From Brienomyrus brachyistius (lineage: Eukaryota > Chordata > Actinopteri > Osteoglossiformes > Mormyridae), in assembly GCF_023856365.1 (NCBI RefSeq), contig NC_064542.1:24026127-24090126 (forward strand): 64,000 nt of DNA, given 5' to 3'. The notes below the pieces were generated by a model. The model worked only from the letters and a program-made list of their open reading frames with translations, was not told where the DNA came from and did not search any database. The first letter of the stretch is position 1; the number at the start of each line of letters is the position of its first letter. Of this stretch, positions 22,301 through 39,573 are shown in pieces. Both the position numbers and the translations under genes were made by a program.

Positions 22301-24755
22301 ACCACCTCTCATTTCTTACATTTGTCACATGGCCCCAAAACACCTGAATCAAGATCACTTAATAACAGTGAGTATAACAATCATCATTACTCCATCTAAA
22401 TAGGAACAAAAATTCAATAGCTTCACTACACAATCACTAAATAATGTCAGGAGAGCTACAGAACAGGCATTACAAGAAAATATATTTAGTGAACATTTGT
22501 GAAACTTTCTAGTACATAATATACTTAAGAGCCACCAGCAATGCTGCTGTTTTATTTACAGCCTGATTGCATTGGTTTAATAAATAAATTACTCTTTAAT
22601 TACTATGCTTTGCCCAATATACTCAAAGTCGCAAAGAGGTGGTTCTTTTTCCTACTTAATTCCCTATGAGATATATTTCTGATTCAATATGCATTCTGTT
22701 GCACGCCATGAATTTGCCAGTTAACAGCATTGTTTAGCAGAGTGCATGTGCAGATATGTGAAGCTAAGCTCACTATATCTCATGCTGCGGAATTTTCAGA
22801 CACCTCAGTTCCTGATCAATCTAACCATCTGGACTCTTTTTGTCCTTCTGACTGCAGTGTCCTTAGCTTACCTGGCCACCTTGTCCGAGTGACCAGTTCT
22901 CCTCCCTCTTCCTTATGCAGTCACATAACGGAGAACTGCTCAGCGGCTCCCCAGAAAAGACAAATGAGGTCTAACCCTCAGCCAAGGGCTAGTTTGTGCT
23001 CTGTTAGAGCAAAGGCGTCCAGGGCTGAGCTAGGACGGTGATTAATGTACTCTGCTTACAAAAGTGCAAAATTTTCAGGTTTAACTTCAAAGTCACTCTT
23101 TAACAAAAGAGACTAAAAAGCTAATACTGTTGATTAGTGACAAGTTTCTAGAAAACGCAAATATGTATTCGTCAAAAACAGGTAACTTTGACCAGCTTTT
23201 CAGCTTTCCATTGTTGCATAATATATCATTATAAACTGAAATTAACTATGTCAAAGATTAAGCATTGTCATGATTTTCTGTAAGTATTATGTTTTAAAAG
23301 GTCACGTTTACATAAATACATGCCCTGGGGTACTGAGTTCTCTGTGAAGATCAAAGGGGTGCAGCATCATAATGTAATTATTATGGCACCTCCCATCAAA
23401 AGTTTGATGAAATCTCGCTACTCTCAGTTCTGCTATACTGCTGGAAAGTGGGCACCTGTGTCTAAGGTGACTCACTTACAGGAAGTATGTTTATTCCGGA
23501 GACACCATTTTTCATATTATACTGGCCTATGGCTGCCTCAAGGACAATCGTAAGTGCTACGCACAATACTTCATAATAAAAATGACCTATTTGCCAAAAA
23601 TGTGCCTATTTTCCAGATTGTATCTGGTGCAAAGTCAAAGGACTAATTATCACATTCAGGATTTTTAGTTCTGCTGCAGGTGAAGCTAATCCTCATAATT
23701 CAGGAAGGTTTGCTGGACTGACTGTAGTATACAGAGCTTCAGCTCTTCAAAGCTCTTTCTCCAAATTAAACCAAACAAGCAGACTGTTTTAGCTGTTGTT
23801 CATTGCAAGGTAAAAGAAACATTGTTTAATTTGCAAATCAGATTTTACTGGTCAGTTATACCTTTCTAAAACATCCCGCTCCTGATAATGAACTACACTA
23901 GTGCCCAAAAATGTGGAACCACTGCGAATTTATAGAGATCGCAAAACTTTATTAAATTCTTGCTCCAGTTACTTATTTTATCATCCAATGTATGATATTT
24001 GTAAAATTCTTTGATTGTTTATAAACATTACCGCTAATATTCATGTCTTAATCTTTAAAATGTAATTTTAGCTACTAGTGCAGGACATTCTCAGGTAAAT
24101 TCACAAACTTATAGCCTCAAGCTTCTCTCACTGTCTATAGAGATGATTTTTATAAATTTGCTTTATTAAAACAAGCAGCAACAAAAATGTGATACCATTA
24201 TATTATTAATTATATTATTCCACTGATAAATATCTATTCTGCTATGTTTTTAATCATTTGCAATTTCACAGATGACTGCCACACTAAACATTTTACATGA
24301 GGGATCGAAATTACATTTTAAGGTGATTGTATCTCTTTATTTGCCAAAAATGGCTAAGAAGTCTGCTTTGGTTTGGCTTATTAACCACTGAATACAAGCA
24401 AAGCAAAGCTTGGGTTCCCCTGTGGTGTTTGGCAACAAATCAATGCCTGATTTCTACAGGGGTGCATGTTGGAAAGGAAGACACCAAAGGATGATGGTGC
24501 AGCACAGCATCACGGGAACATATGGGACCAATACCATAGAACCATGTGTATCCTAAATACGTCAAAGAGCAGTGGTGATATCAAGGGGAAGGTGATGGAT
24601 TATGCTTCTTACATATAACATGTGCTCACGTTAAACTGTGCTTATGCAATGCAAATGTGTGCCACGTGTATAAAGATTACTGGTTGCATATTCGTTAGTT
24701 ATTAATTTTATTTTGAAAACTCATTTAAAAAACTGTGTTAAGAATTAAACTCCGT
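22301..24755. other. Intergenic; possible Tc1-type end near 23902
   Basis: No gene seen. CTAGTGCCCAAAAATGTGGA at 23899-23918 resembles the terminal repeat style of some Tc1-like elements. No matching second end or transposase frame could be identified, so no element is called. Confidence 0.4.
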
Positions 24756-24767
24756 TGCATATTTGAA

Positions 24768-24957
24768 GGGGCGGCATGGTGGTGTAGTGGTTAGCACTGT
24801 TGCCTCACATCTCTGGGATGCGCGTTTGAGTCTCTGCCGGGGTTACATGTGTATGGAGTTTGCACCCCCATCCTGGGTTGTTCCCTGCCTCATTCCCATA
24901 GCTTCCAGGAGAGGCTCCGGACCCCCTGATGGATAAGCAGTTTGGAAAATGGATGGA
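24768..24957 (+). mobile_element. tRNA-derived SINE with perfect 12-bp target duplication
   Basis: The direct repeat TGCATATTTGAA flanks the element at 24756-24767 and 24958-24969. The head is GGCGGCATGGTGGTGTAGTG then GTTAGCACTGTTGCCTCACA (A-box-like). Next comes CGTTTGAGTCTC (weak B-box-like), and the tail holds GATAAGCAGTTTGGAAAATG then GATGGA. Compared with the copy at 1129-1361 it lacks an internal block after TGGAGTTTGCA. The duplication fits insertion by a LINE-encoded enzyme. Confidence 0.85.
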
Positions 24958-25561
24958 TGCATATTTGAATTTACGTTCACCGTCACACTTAGGGACAACC
25001 TAAATAAAATGCCTATCCGTCAGAAAATGAGGACGGCAGGAAAAAACAAACAAACATGCACATCACAAGTATTTATTGTTGATAAAAGCAAATGTTATAA
25101 CACATTGGTAAATGATCCATTTTAATATTTTCATCAAGCAGGGTTGGCCTGATGCATCATTTGTTATATAAAATTCAAAACAGTATGAATTTAATTTTAT
25201 AAAAGCAATTATCACCCTTTTCTATTGCTCTTGTAAACATAATTGTTTAGAAAGTCAGACTTTGCTGTTAGACGTATTCAGCAAAGGCCCAACTCAATCT
25301 ACAGTATGTTGCAGACGACTTGGCCTTCTTAACCCCATGGCCATTAACACCAGTGACAGAGGATCAACAGTGGGCTGGATGTATGGAACAGAAGCTAGGC
25401 TGGACCATTGGCTGACCAGTGCTCCATGTGTCTCATTTTGTGAAATTAATTACCTTAGAGATTAAGCATTCTCATGATTTTCTGTAAGATTTATGTTTTA
25501 AAAGACATGCTGTACATCCTGAGTTATTCGTGACATTTTACTTGAAATATTCATGTACAAC

Positions 25562-25873
25562 ACATTATAGATACCTTATAATGCATTATAATTCATTCAT
25601 TAATTATTATAAACATTTATAAATTGTAATGATTTATAAAAAGGCATGACGCATTATAGGCATGTTTATTATGCATTATGAATGCTGTATGAAGCTTTCA
25701 ACTATAATGCACTATAAAAACCTTCATAATGCATTATAATGCTTATACTGAACTTTATAATGCAAAATAAGCATGCCTATAATGTGTTATGCCTTTTTAT
25801 AAATATTTATAGCCATGTTTATAAATTTATGAATGCTTTATAATGCATTATGAAGGTATCTATAATGCATTAG
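25562..25873. mobile_element. A/T-rich palindromic element (MITE-like), copy 1
   Basis: The left end TTATAGATACCTTATAATGC is the near-inverse of the right end, whose complement reads TTATAGATACCTTCATAATG. The repeated words CATAATGCATTATAATG and TTTTTATAAATAT recur inside, including a second palindromic centre near 25715-25750. Relatives lie at 50890-51125 and 61058-61200. Confidence 0.65.
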
Positions 25874-26949
25874 GATGACTGCTTTAAGGGAAGTTTGCCA
25901 TATTTTTTAATTAGAAAAAGAGTACTATCTGTGATTTGATCTTAATGCAATCTTCAATCTGGCAACAAAAATCCATTCATCGGTTTCTAACCTATCCAGC
26001 CTATTCAGAAAGAAGGCCAGCTGTTATTGTTGTCAGCCTCTCCTTTCGCTGTGTGTAAATGGTGGTGTTTGTATAGGTCATGCTGGAAGGAACATATAAG
26101 ACTTTTCTAAGGATCTGGCATTAACACCAAGGTCCATCCACTGATTCCAAGTTCGTGTAATGCCATTTTGAAAGGTTACCTTTTTTGGAAAAGGTCAGAT
26201 TCATCCTATTCTCTTCTCTCTGATTGTATCATTGCAGCTTAATAGACAGGCATATGGGTCTTGACCATTTGTATCTCAAGGTTTTTTTTTTGTGATACCT
26301 GAAATATCACAAGAGACATTTCTGGATGGAGCATATGTTCTCATTAAAAACACACATCCCTCGGAAAATAATCAGTCAGTAGGTCTGTGACCAAGTGGCA
26401 AATATAAGTTAGGGCGTTTTTGGTCATTTTAAACTTGTTCAAAATCAAGACATTTGTACTTAAATCCTAGAAGTGTTCAGGCAATCACAGAAGCATTTTT
26501 AATCACTTTTTTCCAATTCTGATCTTCATATAAAAGTATATCAAATAAATAAAAGTAGAGCGATGTTTATCTGATGAATGAGAAAGTCTCTGCAGAAAAA
26601 AAGTACTGAGGCCACGAAGCCTGCTGAGGTTAAAAGCAACACAATTCTAGCACTGGTGTAGTGAACACGCCGAACTAAAGAAACAATGACAATATTTCTT
26701 TTTTGGTGTGATGCCCTCTGTGACATACTGCAAGGATCCAGCATTTCTTAAATATGATCTTGAGCAAGTCTGTCACCGGCTATTCTCTATTAACGTCACA
26801 ACAGCAAACAACTTCCACCTGAAAGCTAACCAGATATGAGTGCAGTGGCCTGATTATAGGGGACACGCCAGGGCACCGTGAATCCCAGACAAGACCAGAA
26901 GGAAGTCGCTGAGCAGAGCTTTAGCAGGAAGGACACGGTGCTGGAGTGA
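25874..26949. other. Intergenic, no gene seen
   Basis: Unique-looking sequence; nothing recognised. Confidence 0.5.
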
Positions 26950-27084
26950 GACCACACTGTGTAGAACTCCTTAGGACCCCATAGGAGAGGGTGGCCCTCT
27001 GCTACATTCTTTTCAGGACCACACTGTGTAGAACTCCTTAGGACCCCATAGGAGAGGGTAGCCCTCTGCTACATTCTTTTCAGG
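26950..27084. repeat. 67-bp tandem duplication
   Basis: GACCACACTGTGTAGAACTC at 26950 and 27017 starts two copies that differ by one visible substitution (GGTGGCC versus GGTAGCC). It is probably a recent event. Confidence 0.92.
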
Positions 27085-27690
27085 CTAGAATAAAATCACG
27101 TTTGTACATAAAATGTACAACACTTCCCCAGGATGTCATCAGTTTGAGCTGCACGCCATTGTAAACTGCTCACAAATTGCATTTATTTATGTGACTACAA
27201 TAAGTGAAGTTTGGCATGATTGCATGGGTGGTACATGTGGGCAATAATATTTGTGTGCGAGTTTTCTTCTCTGTTTGGGCCCATTCTTCACTTTGGCCTC
27301 AAACCGGGCGTTGATCTATACCACAGCATTAGTACAGAGAGCAACATGTAAACGGGCTTATAATCTCACTTATGATGTATGGCACTGTCACAAAAAGACA
27401 GATGTGTGCATAAGAATCTATACACACAGTTTATTAATACGTTTTTGCTGATTTTTTCAGTGCATTGAATTCATCGTAGGGCCACTTCCGCAAGAATTGA
27501 TTGAGTAAAATCTGAAGCAGAAGTCCCACAGGGCCATGTGTAACAACCCAGGACCTTATATAGGGCGACATAAATCTCCTGTCAGCAGCTTTGCTCCAAG
27601 AATGACATTTGCATATTCAGCATTTCTTATAATGCAGAGCAAGAGGGAGACTTTTTCTTTATGAATCGGGGCCAGTCAGGGATCTTCTCA
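27085..27690. other. Intergenic, no gene seen
   Basis: Nothing recognised. Confidence 0.5.
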
Positions 27691-27935
27691 CTGGATCATC
27701 TGCAGGGGAGACGGTCTCCTTTCTGTCACATACTGATCACTGGATCATCTGCATGGGAGACGGTCTCCTTTCTGTCACATACTGATCACTGGATCATCTG
27801 CAGGGGAGACGGTCTCCTTTCTGTCACATACTGATCACTGGATCATCTGCAGGGGAGACGGTCTCCTTTCTGTCACATACTGATCACTGGATCATCTGCA
27901 GGGGAGACGGTCTCCTTTCTGTCACATACTGATCA
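27691..27935. repeat. 49-bp minisatellite, five near-identical copies
   Basis: Exactly 245 bp as five 49-bp units starting CTGGATCATCTGCAGGGGAG and including GGTCTCCTTTCTGTCACATA. The only difference I see is GCAGGG versus GCATGG in the second copy. There are no spacers, so it is not CRISPR-like. Confidence 0.93.
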
Positions 27936-27974
27936 CAATGCACACATACAGAATTATACATACAGGGGATGTAT

Positions 27975-33202
<5,228 letters not shown>

Positions 33203-35446
33203 GTGTGTGTATAGCTCTCACAGAAAGGGCATTTCAAATATCACATACACAATGACTTTTAAGCATAGCCGCATCATCCCACCTTGTCTGACTTCAGCCA
33301 GCAGTAACATGTCATTTCAGTGTGATGAACAGGGAGGAGCAGGAGATTACAGGAGGAAACAACAGTCCATAGGACATGCTTGCCTGCAACTGGCTTTGTT
33401 TGTGCCTGAGTTATTCATACTTTCATGCAAAAAGCTGAAAAGCTTTTAAATTGTTGGCACTGCCTTGGGTGATGTACTTTTGCACACAATTGATCAAGTT
33501 TGCATCAAGATGGCCTTTATTCTCCATTAATCTAGGGCAGAGAAAGTATTTCCATTGTACATTGCAAACCTTTACTAAACTCAAGAAAATCTCTGTGCTT
33601 GAGCTTCTGCACTTGCCGTCACTGTTTTTGGAAATAGTTTTTCCTTAGCCTGAAGGAAAATAGATTTTGAACAGAATAAATAGATTTTGAATGGAATAAA
33701 GTGAACAGCTTACGTGAATATAAGAATCGATGGTTTCATTGTGAAACAAAATGAGAAATATCTAAGTTGTGTTGACTTAACAGAAGCTTGTTGCTGTGCG
33801 AATTTCTCCCGACTCACCATCTCTATATAATCTATAAATAATAAGTGACCCATCGCCCCAATGCCAAAGCTTATGGGGGCCTAGCATAGCGCTAACAATC
33901 CCTCCCATGTAACTTTGCCTATCAACAAGACCTCATTGGCTGAGCCTTGCCACAGGGAGTCAGTGATGCGGTGTACATATACAGGGAGAGACGTAGGGGT
34001 GTCGGTCCAACCTGTCAGTGCGCCGTCATAAGTTTATTAGTCAAGCTGAAGCCCTTAAGAGAGCAACGGGAGTCCCTCTCAGCACAGATCACCTGCTGCT
34101 TACAGCCCCCCCCCCATTTTGCCAGGACTGGCACTCCCACGGTCCCTGATAAGACCTCTCCTGAAGGCACGCATGTCAGGCTGTGCCATCAAATGACAAA
34201 ACCACTGTCACACATCCACTGTTGTAGTTGCACTGCAGTGCAGCACAATGACATTCGGATCTGTATTGCTAAAGCTGCCGCTTGTACCTGCACTCCGGAT
34301 TCTGTTCCCAATGATGGCTGTTTCCAGCTGTTTCCATTTGCTACCAGCTCCCTGTTACTGATGGGGCAATGCAAGCCGCACATGCACGATGGCGAAGATG
34401 GGGTTTGGCCAGGTCACTGGCCCTGAGCACTGCAGCAGGAGCAATCATGGCCATTCACGAAAAGCAATCACTGCCTCCCTTCTACTCCTCTCACTCACTC
34501 CCATCATCGTTATAAACCATCAGCAGCAGATTAACAGAATCGCAGCATATAATCTCCTGAACTAATAGTGAAATAATGTGGATGGCAACAATAAACAATG
34601 AGGCAGACAGAGTGCACAGTTAGCTGACAAGTTTGCATACAGTAATTATATTGAAAAATGAAGAACAAATATCAGAATTTTAGGAATTTAGAAGATTATT
34701 TTTTAATGTTCACATGCACAAAACAATCTGTAAGGCAAATTAAATTATCTTTAAAATTCTATTATGACATTATCCAATTAAATGTTCAGATATTCTGCTA
34801 AATTGCAGCCATCAATGTGCAATTAAAATCTACATCCGGTAAATAGGAAACCATTTCAGACTGCTATTTGTGAATGAAATTTAATGACTGCAACTCTAGT
34901 GAGCAATTAAATGCAAAATTCTTATTTAAGTGTCAATGTTGAAAACGTTAATATGACAACTAATATAATGTCTACAAATATGTGCTCTTTTCAGCTTGGT
35001 TAACAGAGCTAAAACTGGGATTAAGAAAAGAGAAAATAAACTACAGAACCTAGGAGGGCAAGATTGCAGAAAGGAATGATTTATATTTTTGGAAGGTCAC
35101 ATCTAACCCTCTGTATAAAGAGCATACTGTGACAATATAGAGACATAATTGGTATTTACATTGAAATTAGTATTTGCTATAGCTTTCAGTGCAGAAGCAC
35201 ACACGTTACTATCTCTGATATGCCTTTGCTAGCTCTGATACACTGTTGTAATAATAAGGCACCATTGTCTCATGCAGATGAGGAATTGTGACATGACCCT
35301 TTCATAAACATGGACCTAAGCTGTCGGGCTTCCTGGGAGTCACACTGGAAACAAGTGACGTGTTTTAATCAAAATGCTTTAGCTTAGCAATGATGTAGCA
35401 AGGGGTCCACAGTGAAATCACACTGTTGTATCTGAATGGCCACCCT
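33203..35446. other. Intergenic, no gene seen
   Basis: No exon or element recognised. The 159-residue + frame at 33947-34426 has mixed composition and no domain that I can identify. Confidence 0.45.
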
Positions 35447-35558
35447 GCATGTGCGCATGGGTGCATGTGCGCATGGGTGCATGGCCGCATGGGGGCATGT
35501 GCGCATGGGGGCATGGGCGCATGTGCACATGGGTGCATGGGTGCATGGGCGCATGGCG
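35447..35558. repeat. 8-bp GCATGNGN array, 14 copies
   Basis: GCATGTGC, GCATGGGT, GCATGGGG, GCATGGGC and similar octamers follow one another without gaps. It alternates purine and pyrimidine in many units, which may favour unusual helix forms. Short open frames on both strands are artefacts. Confidence 0.9.
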
Positions 35559-36880
35559 ACCGAGTCAATTTCACAGCAATTAAAATAAGGTCAAAAGATT
35601 CTACCGCAGACAAGATTTTGTTTGTATTTTTCTAAGTATTACTTCCTTTCTATAAAGCTTAAAGTAAAATGACCACAAAATGTCTGAAAGAGTATCTGTG
35701 AAATGACCTAGTGGCTCATTACGGGCTCTATTTAAAAGCAGGAAGTCACAAATATGCTATTTAGGCCAAATCAACCTAATTTAAAATAACAGATGCAACC
35801 TGTATAATTAATGCCCACTACGCAGTATGGCTTACCATGGTAATGTAGCTCTCCTCCCTTGTCTGAAGTCAACATAACTTATCCAGTTTAGGATTCACTA
35901 TATGAAATGATTAAACTCATTGAAATACTGTCTTGTGCCAGATTTCGGTGCTTGAGAATGATGAGGGACATGAAGGCATTGTAACACTGACAGGAGCTCT
36001 TAACAGAGTCTAGAGTGATGCAACGAAAATGTCAATAACTTTTATTCAATCACAAAAAACTAAATTACAACTGAATTATGACAGCTGAAATTAACATTGC
36101 TTTCTGGGGCATTTCCGTATCATTGCTCAAACAGCACAGATGAGTATTGTACTAAACGCCCTAACCTGGCCAAAATAATTATGGCTCAGGAACACGATAG
36201 AAAATCAGAATACAGACAATAAACCATCACAGAGTCATACCTCCCAGGAAAAGATAGCCTTTGCAGTGTGTTTATTTAACTGTTTATAATGCAGATGGAC
36301 TCTGTGTAGGCTCGGTAATCCTGTATCGCCATTGCAGGCTTTCCGTAGAAGCTGAAGTTTTTCTTTGATCTTTAGTCCTGCCTGTACAGCGCCTCTGACT
36401 CCACTATCCAGTTACTGTGGTTACATGTTGGACTCAGATGACAAGCCCAGCTGATCAATGCAATCGCTCCATTCTTTCTCAGGATGTGGGCAAATGGTGT
36501 GAGATGACTATATCAGTGAAATGGCTGACCCCTTCAAACGGGAATCTTTATAACGCATCACCGGTCCGGGGTGGACTTGCGATGCACGTTCCAGTTAATT
36601 CCAATCCAAACAGCACGACATGAAAGTACGACTCAGAAATTACAAGTATCGTATATATTCATGTGATTGACAGAACGTAAGAAGTTGCGAATACCAAATA
36701 TAAATTAAATTAATCTTTTACTTAAACCGAGCACATTTGTAGTAGAAAAGGGCAGTTCCAGCAATAAGTCTTGCAACTGCTACAAATACGCTATTTAATT
36801 GAGGAAAAAAACAAGCGCGTCACTTTTACTGTTCAACATTACGGTTATATTTCAGATAATAAAAAAAACGTTTATGATGA
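35559..36880. other. Upstream flank of gria3, no gene seen
   Basis: Unique-looking sequence; nothing recognised. Confidence 0.45.
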
Positions 36881-36899
36881 GTTAATATGACCTTCATAT

Positions 36900-37408
36900 A
36901 TGCTCTTTAGAATAAACGATACTGCGTAAATACATTGTAAATACATATGAATAAGAAAGAGCATGCTTTGAGCTGGCTTTATTTTAAATAATTCGGCCGC
37001 TTCAGCTTTAAACCGAATGACAGTCCACGTGAGGGCTTCTGTGCTTCTATTGATCACCCCGAAGAGCCGACAAACGCGCCACTTGCGCTGTGCAGCCGGG
37101 GATGCGAGAGATGGTGCTTTAATTCAACGTCAGATCAAGTTTGATCAATATCCCCCTGCTGGCCCAATTGGAGGAGCCTTATTCACAATCAGATCCGCTA
37201 CTCTCGCCACCACCATCTTTGGGATAAGTCCCTGCTTTTTTTCCAGTGGCAGAAAATTTGCTCTGCAACCCGGTTTGTACCTCAATGAACCTAATTGGTG
37301 CAGAGTGGAAGCGCATAAATCTGGAGGATTTCCTTTAAGTCCGCGGTTGTGTACATGATTTTGCCTTATCAGATTCCTTTTAGGAGTTGAATTTAAAGGT
37401 TGGAGAAA
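36900..37408 (+). promoter_or_regulatory. gria3: Putative 5' UTR / proximal promoter region of gria3
   Basis: This is the 0.5 kb before the gria3 start codon. It is richer in CpG than the surrounding DNA (for example GACAAACGCGCCACTTGCGC near 37067-37086) and has CCAATTGG near 37163. No convincing TATA box is visible and the transcription start cannot be set from sequence. A short upstream frame at 37355-37390 would lie in the 5' UTR if the transcript starts before it. The assignment is by position only. Confidence 0.4.
37355..37390 (+). promoter_or_regulatory. Possible short upstream ORF (11 codons) before gria3
   Basis: ATG at 37355, eleven sense codons, stop TGA at 37388-37390, ending 18 bases before the gria3 ATG at 37409. 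The start context is weak (T at -3, A at +4). If transcribed it could mildly reduce initiation at the main start codon. Transcription through it is not shown. Confidence 0.35.
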
Positions 37409-37487
37409 ATGGCACACAGTGCGGTGCTTTTCTTATTGTGGTTTTTCCGCACATCTCTGGCAGGCTTCCCTAACCAGATAAATATAG
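37409..37487 (+). CDS. gria3: Glutamate receptor AMPA-type subunit 3 (GluA3), coding exon 1
   Basis: GluA3 is a pore-forming subunit of the tetrameric AMPA receptor, the glutamate-gated cation channel of fast excitatory synapses. This exon encodes 26 codons plus one base. The peptide starts MAHSAVLFLLWFF, a hydrophobic signal peptide likely cut near residue 18 (SLA before GFPN). It then reads GFPNQINI, which matches the mature N-terminus of GluA3 (GFPN.I.IG). The start is supported by a strong context (A at -3, G at +4), an in-frame stop TAA at 37394-37396, and the signal peptide beginning directly at this Met. The exon ends at a consensus donor GTAAGT (37488), splitting a Gly codon. The mammalian signal peptide is longer; such variation is usual. 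Which teleost duplicate (a or b) this is cannot be told. Confidence 0.88.
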
Positions 37488-38139
37488 GTAAGTTGCTTTT
37501 TATTCTTAATACGTGTCGCTCGATTAGATGCCTTGTTTTTTCCTTGTGTGGTACATTCTATTAATCCTCACACGACAGTTTTCTAGACAATAAACTAATG
37601 CTGATTTGTAGCAGAAGTACCAAGTGGTTAAGTTGGCAGATGATGAACTTGATTCAGAGCAGAGCACTGCAGCTGAATAATATCCGTGTAATCATTAGTC
37701 CTTCATAATTATAATAGCTGTTTTGTTTATGGACTACAAATAAAACCCATATGTGAATCAGGTTCATAATAAAATTGTGAAGAACCTACAATATGCTAAA
37801 TGCAGAAGAGCATACATTAAATGAACAGAACACGACGCGCAAAAGTGATCACCCTTGGTGTTTAAGGCTTATTTTCACGATTATAAAATACCTGCATTAT
37901 TAAAAGGTGATTGGACGAAGCGTGTCGTAATTTCAATTATTTGATCACTTGAATGTAAACTGTATGCAGGAATAAGTCTGGATTTTAGGTCAGATTTGGC
38001 TGGTTGGCTGATTGCGTTTGTTTTCCGTTTGCTCACCGAAACAACATGGAGATATATTATTGTTTCGTGGGCATTAGAATGGAGAAAGAAGGAAGCTTAA
38101 ATTTCTAGATAGATGGAAAAAAATCTTTTCTCTCTCTAG
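37488..38139 (+). other. gria3: gria3 intron 1
   Basis: 652 bp, GT...AG, phase 1, donor GTAAGT. The acceptor is preceded by the pyrimidine tract CTTTTCTCTCTCTAG. No repeats are recognised in it. Confidence 0.85.
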
Positions 38140-38298
38140 GGGGACTCTTCATGCGATCAACGGTGCAGGAACACAGCGCCTTTAGATTCGCAGTTCAGCT
38201 CTACAACACCAACCAAAATGTGACCGAAAAACCTTTCCATCTGAATTATAACGTAGATAACCTCGAATCATCCAACAGCTTCTCGGTCACCCACGCAT
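38140..38298 (+). CDS. gria3: Glutamate receptor AMPA-type subunit 3 (GluA3), coding exon 2
   Basis: The 159-base exon completes the split Gly codon, encodes 52 further codons and leaves one base (T) of the next codon. It covers residues 27-79, the beginning of the extracellular amino-terminal domain (periplasmic-binding-protein-like, used in subunit assembly). Blocks [26 protein letters not shown] and SSNSFSVT are those of GluA3; GluA1, GluA2 and GluA4 differ here (for example GGLFP in GluA1 and GluA2). An N-glycosylation sequon NVT lies at residues 53-55, where mammals have NTT. The donor GTGAGT follows at 38299. The next residue should be Phe (T plus TC/TT), as in the conserved FCSQFSRG start of exon 3, which is outside the window. 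Reading on past the donor gives an open frame to 38411, but that part is intron. Confidence 0.92.
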
Positions 38299-39573
38299 GT
38301 GAGTATCCCGTTTCATATAAACACAGATCACTGCATTTTGCCTTTTTTCTTTGGAAACGCAGTCCTCTCCTCTATGACTTAACATTTCCTCACTTCGGTC
38401 TCGTCGCATAGCTAGACCATGGGGACTATTGCGCATAAAGCTGATTAGTTAAATAACTCCACAATTACATAAAAACTCTGTCACTGGATACACTGCAAAT
38501 TGTCAGTTCGACATTACGTAACTGTTTTTTTTTTTTTACTGTTCTTGAACTTCGAAATACAGTTCAAATGTACTATATAGAGTTCAGTGAGTTTTTTTGT
38601 TCGTATTATAGCATTACGGTGCATTACCCTATTGTCGCGCTGCTTGTTTTTAATTATAAATGGAAACTGGCCTATAATATTACATTATAACAAGTATTAA
38701 TTTTGTTTTCATTGAATAGTGTTTAGAATGGAATAGATTTTAACTTTTTGCATTATTTGTTCGTATGTCACAGCTAAGTTCAATATAAAGGAGAGTATAT
38801 CTGAAAAGCAAGGATGTGTAGGATATTGCATATATTTAGGTTTTACGTAATGTGTCTGTCAGCTGGAATGTGTAATTCCCATGTTTATTTGATAGCATAT
38901 TGTTCAGAGTATCACTTTACACTTCAAATGCTTATTATGGTTGGTTCGCCGATCAACCTTAATGGATATTTACACAGGATAAATATAGTAGTAGTGGTCT
39001 GATGACAACAGAAAAGATGGGGTAAAAGTGTGGGAGTTGGTTGCAATCTATGTCAATGTCAGCTTCATTAGAGCTACTGACGGATGATTGCTGCACCATT
39101 TTGGTACCATTTGAGCTTAAACAAGGCAGCCATGTTAGCATGTGGAACACAGCACTTTGTCTGCTTCAGCATTTTACAAAAGTCACCTAACTTGTCCCGT
39201 AAAATTGATCGTTTATCTGGCAAAGCCCCCATATCGACCTTTTTATAGTCACTGCACGGCCTTCATACTAATGTAACCATGGAAGACTGGCCATGTCCGC
39301 CCTCTGGTAAACTTCGGAAATGGGTTTGCCATACCTCGCATTCTTAATCCCATTCCATATTTTGCCTTTTTTTAAAAATGCTCCTTTACTAAAACAGTGA
39401 AAGCAAACATCTTGCATGATGTAACATCTTACATTTCCACACGTTTGATAAACTTACATTTCTGTTAAGCTGCTGATCAATCTTTCAAGGATATTCAGAG
39501 TAATTTCAGGCAGGAAACTCCAATTCAGTACAAAATACCCCCCGCACTGTGATGTCATTCGTACCAGTTGTTA

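Noticed and set aside
23899..24620. Possible second Tc1-like element
   Set aside because: Only one terminal-like sequence was visible, and no transposase blocks or matching second end.
24768..24840. Possible tRNA gene
   Set aside because: The tRNA-like head belongs to a SINE with a downstream body, tail and target duplication; it does not fold as a complete tRNA by inspection.
27691..27935. CRISPR-like direct repeats
   Set aside because: Units are contiguous with no unique spacers, and the genome is eukaryotic.
33947..34426. 159-residue plus frame
   Set aside because: Cys/His-rich by chance, with no spacing typical of zinc fingers and no splice or start support.
38151..38411. 86-residue frame extending past the exon 2 donor
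   Set aside because: The part after 38298 follows a GTGAGT donor and does not match AMPA receptor sequence, so it is intron.
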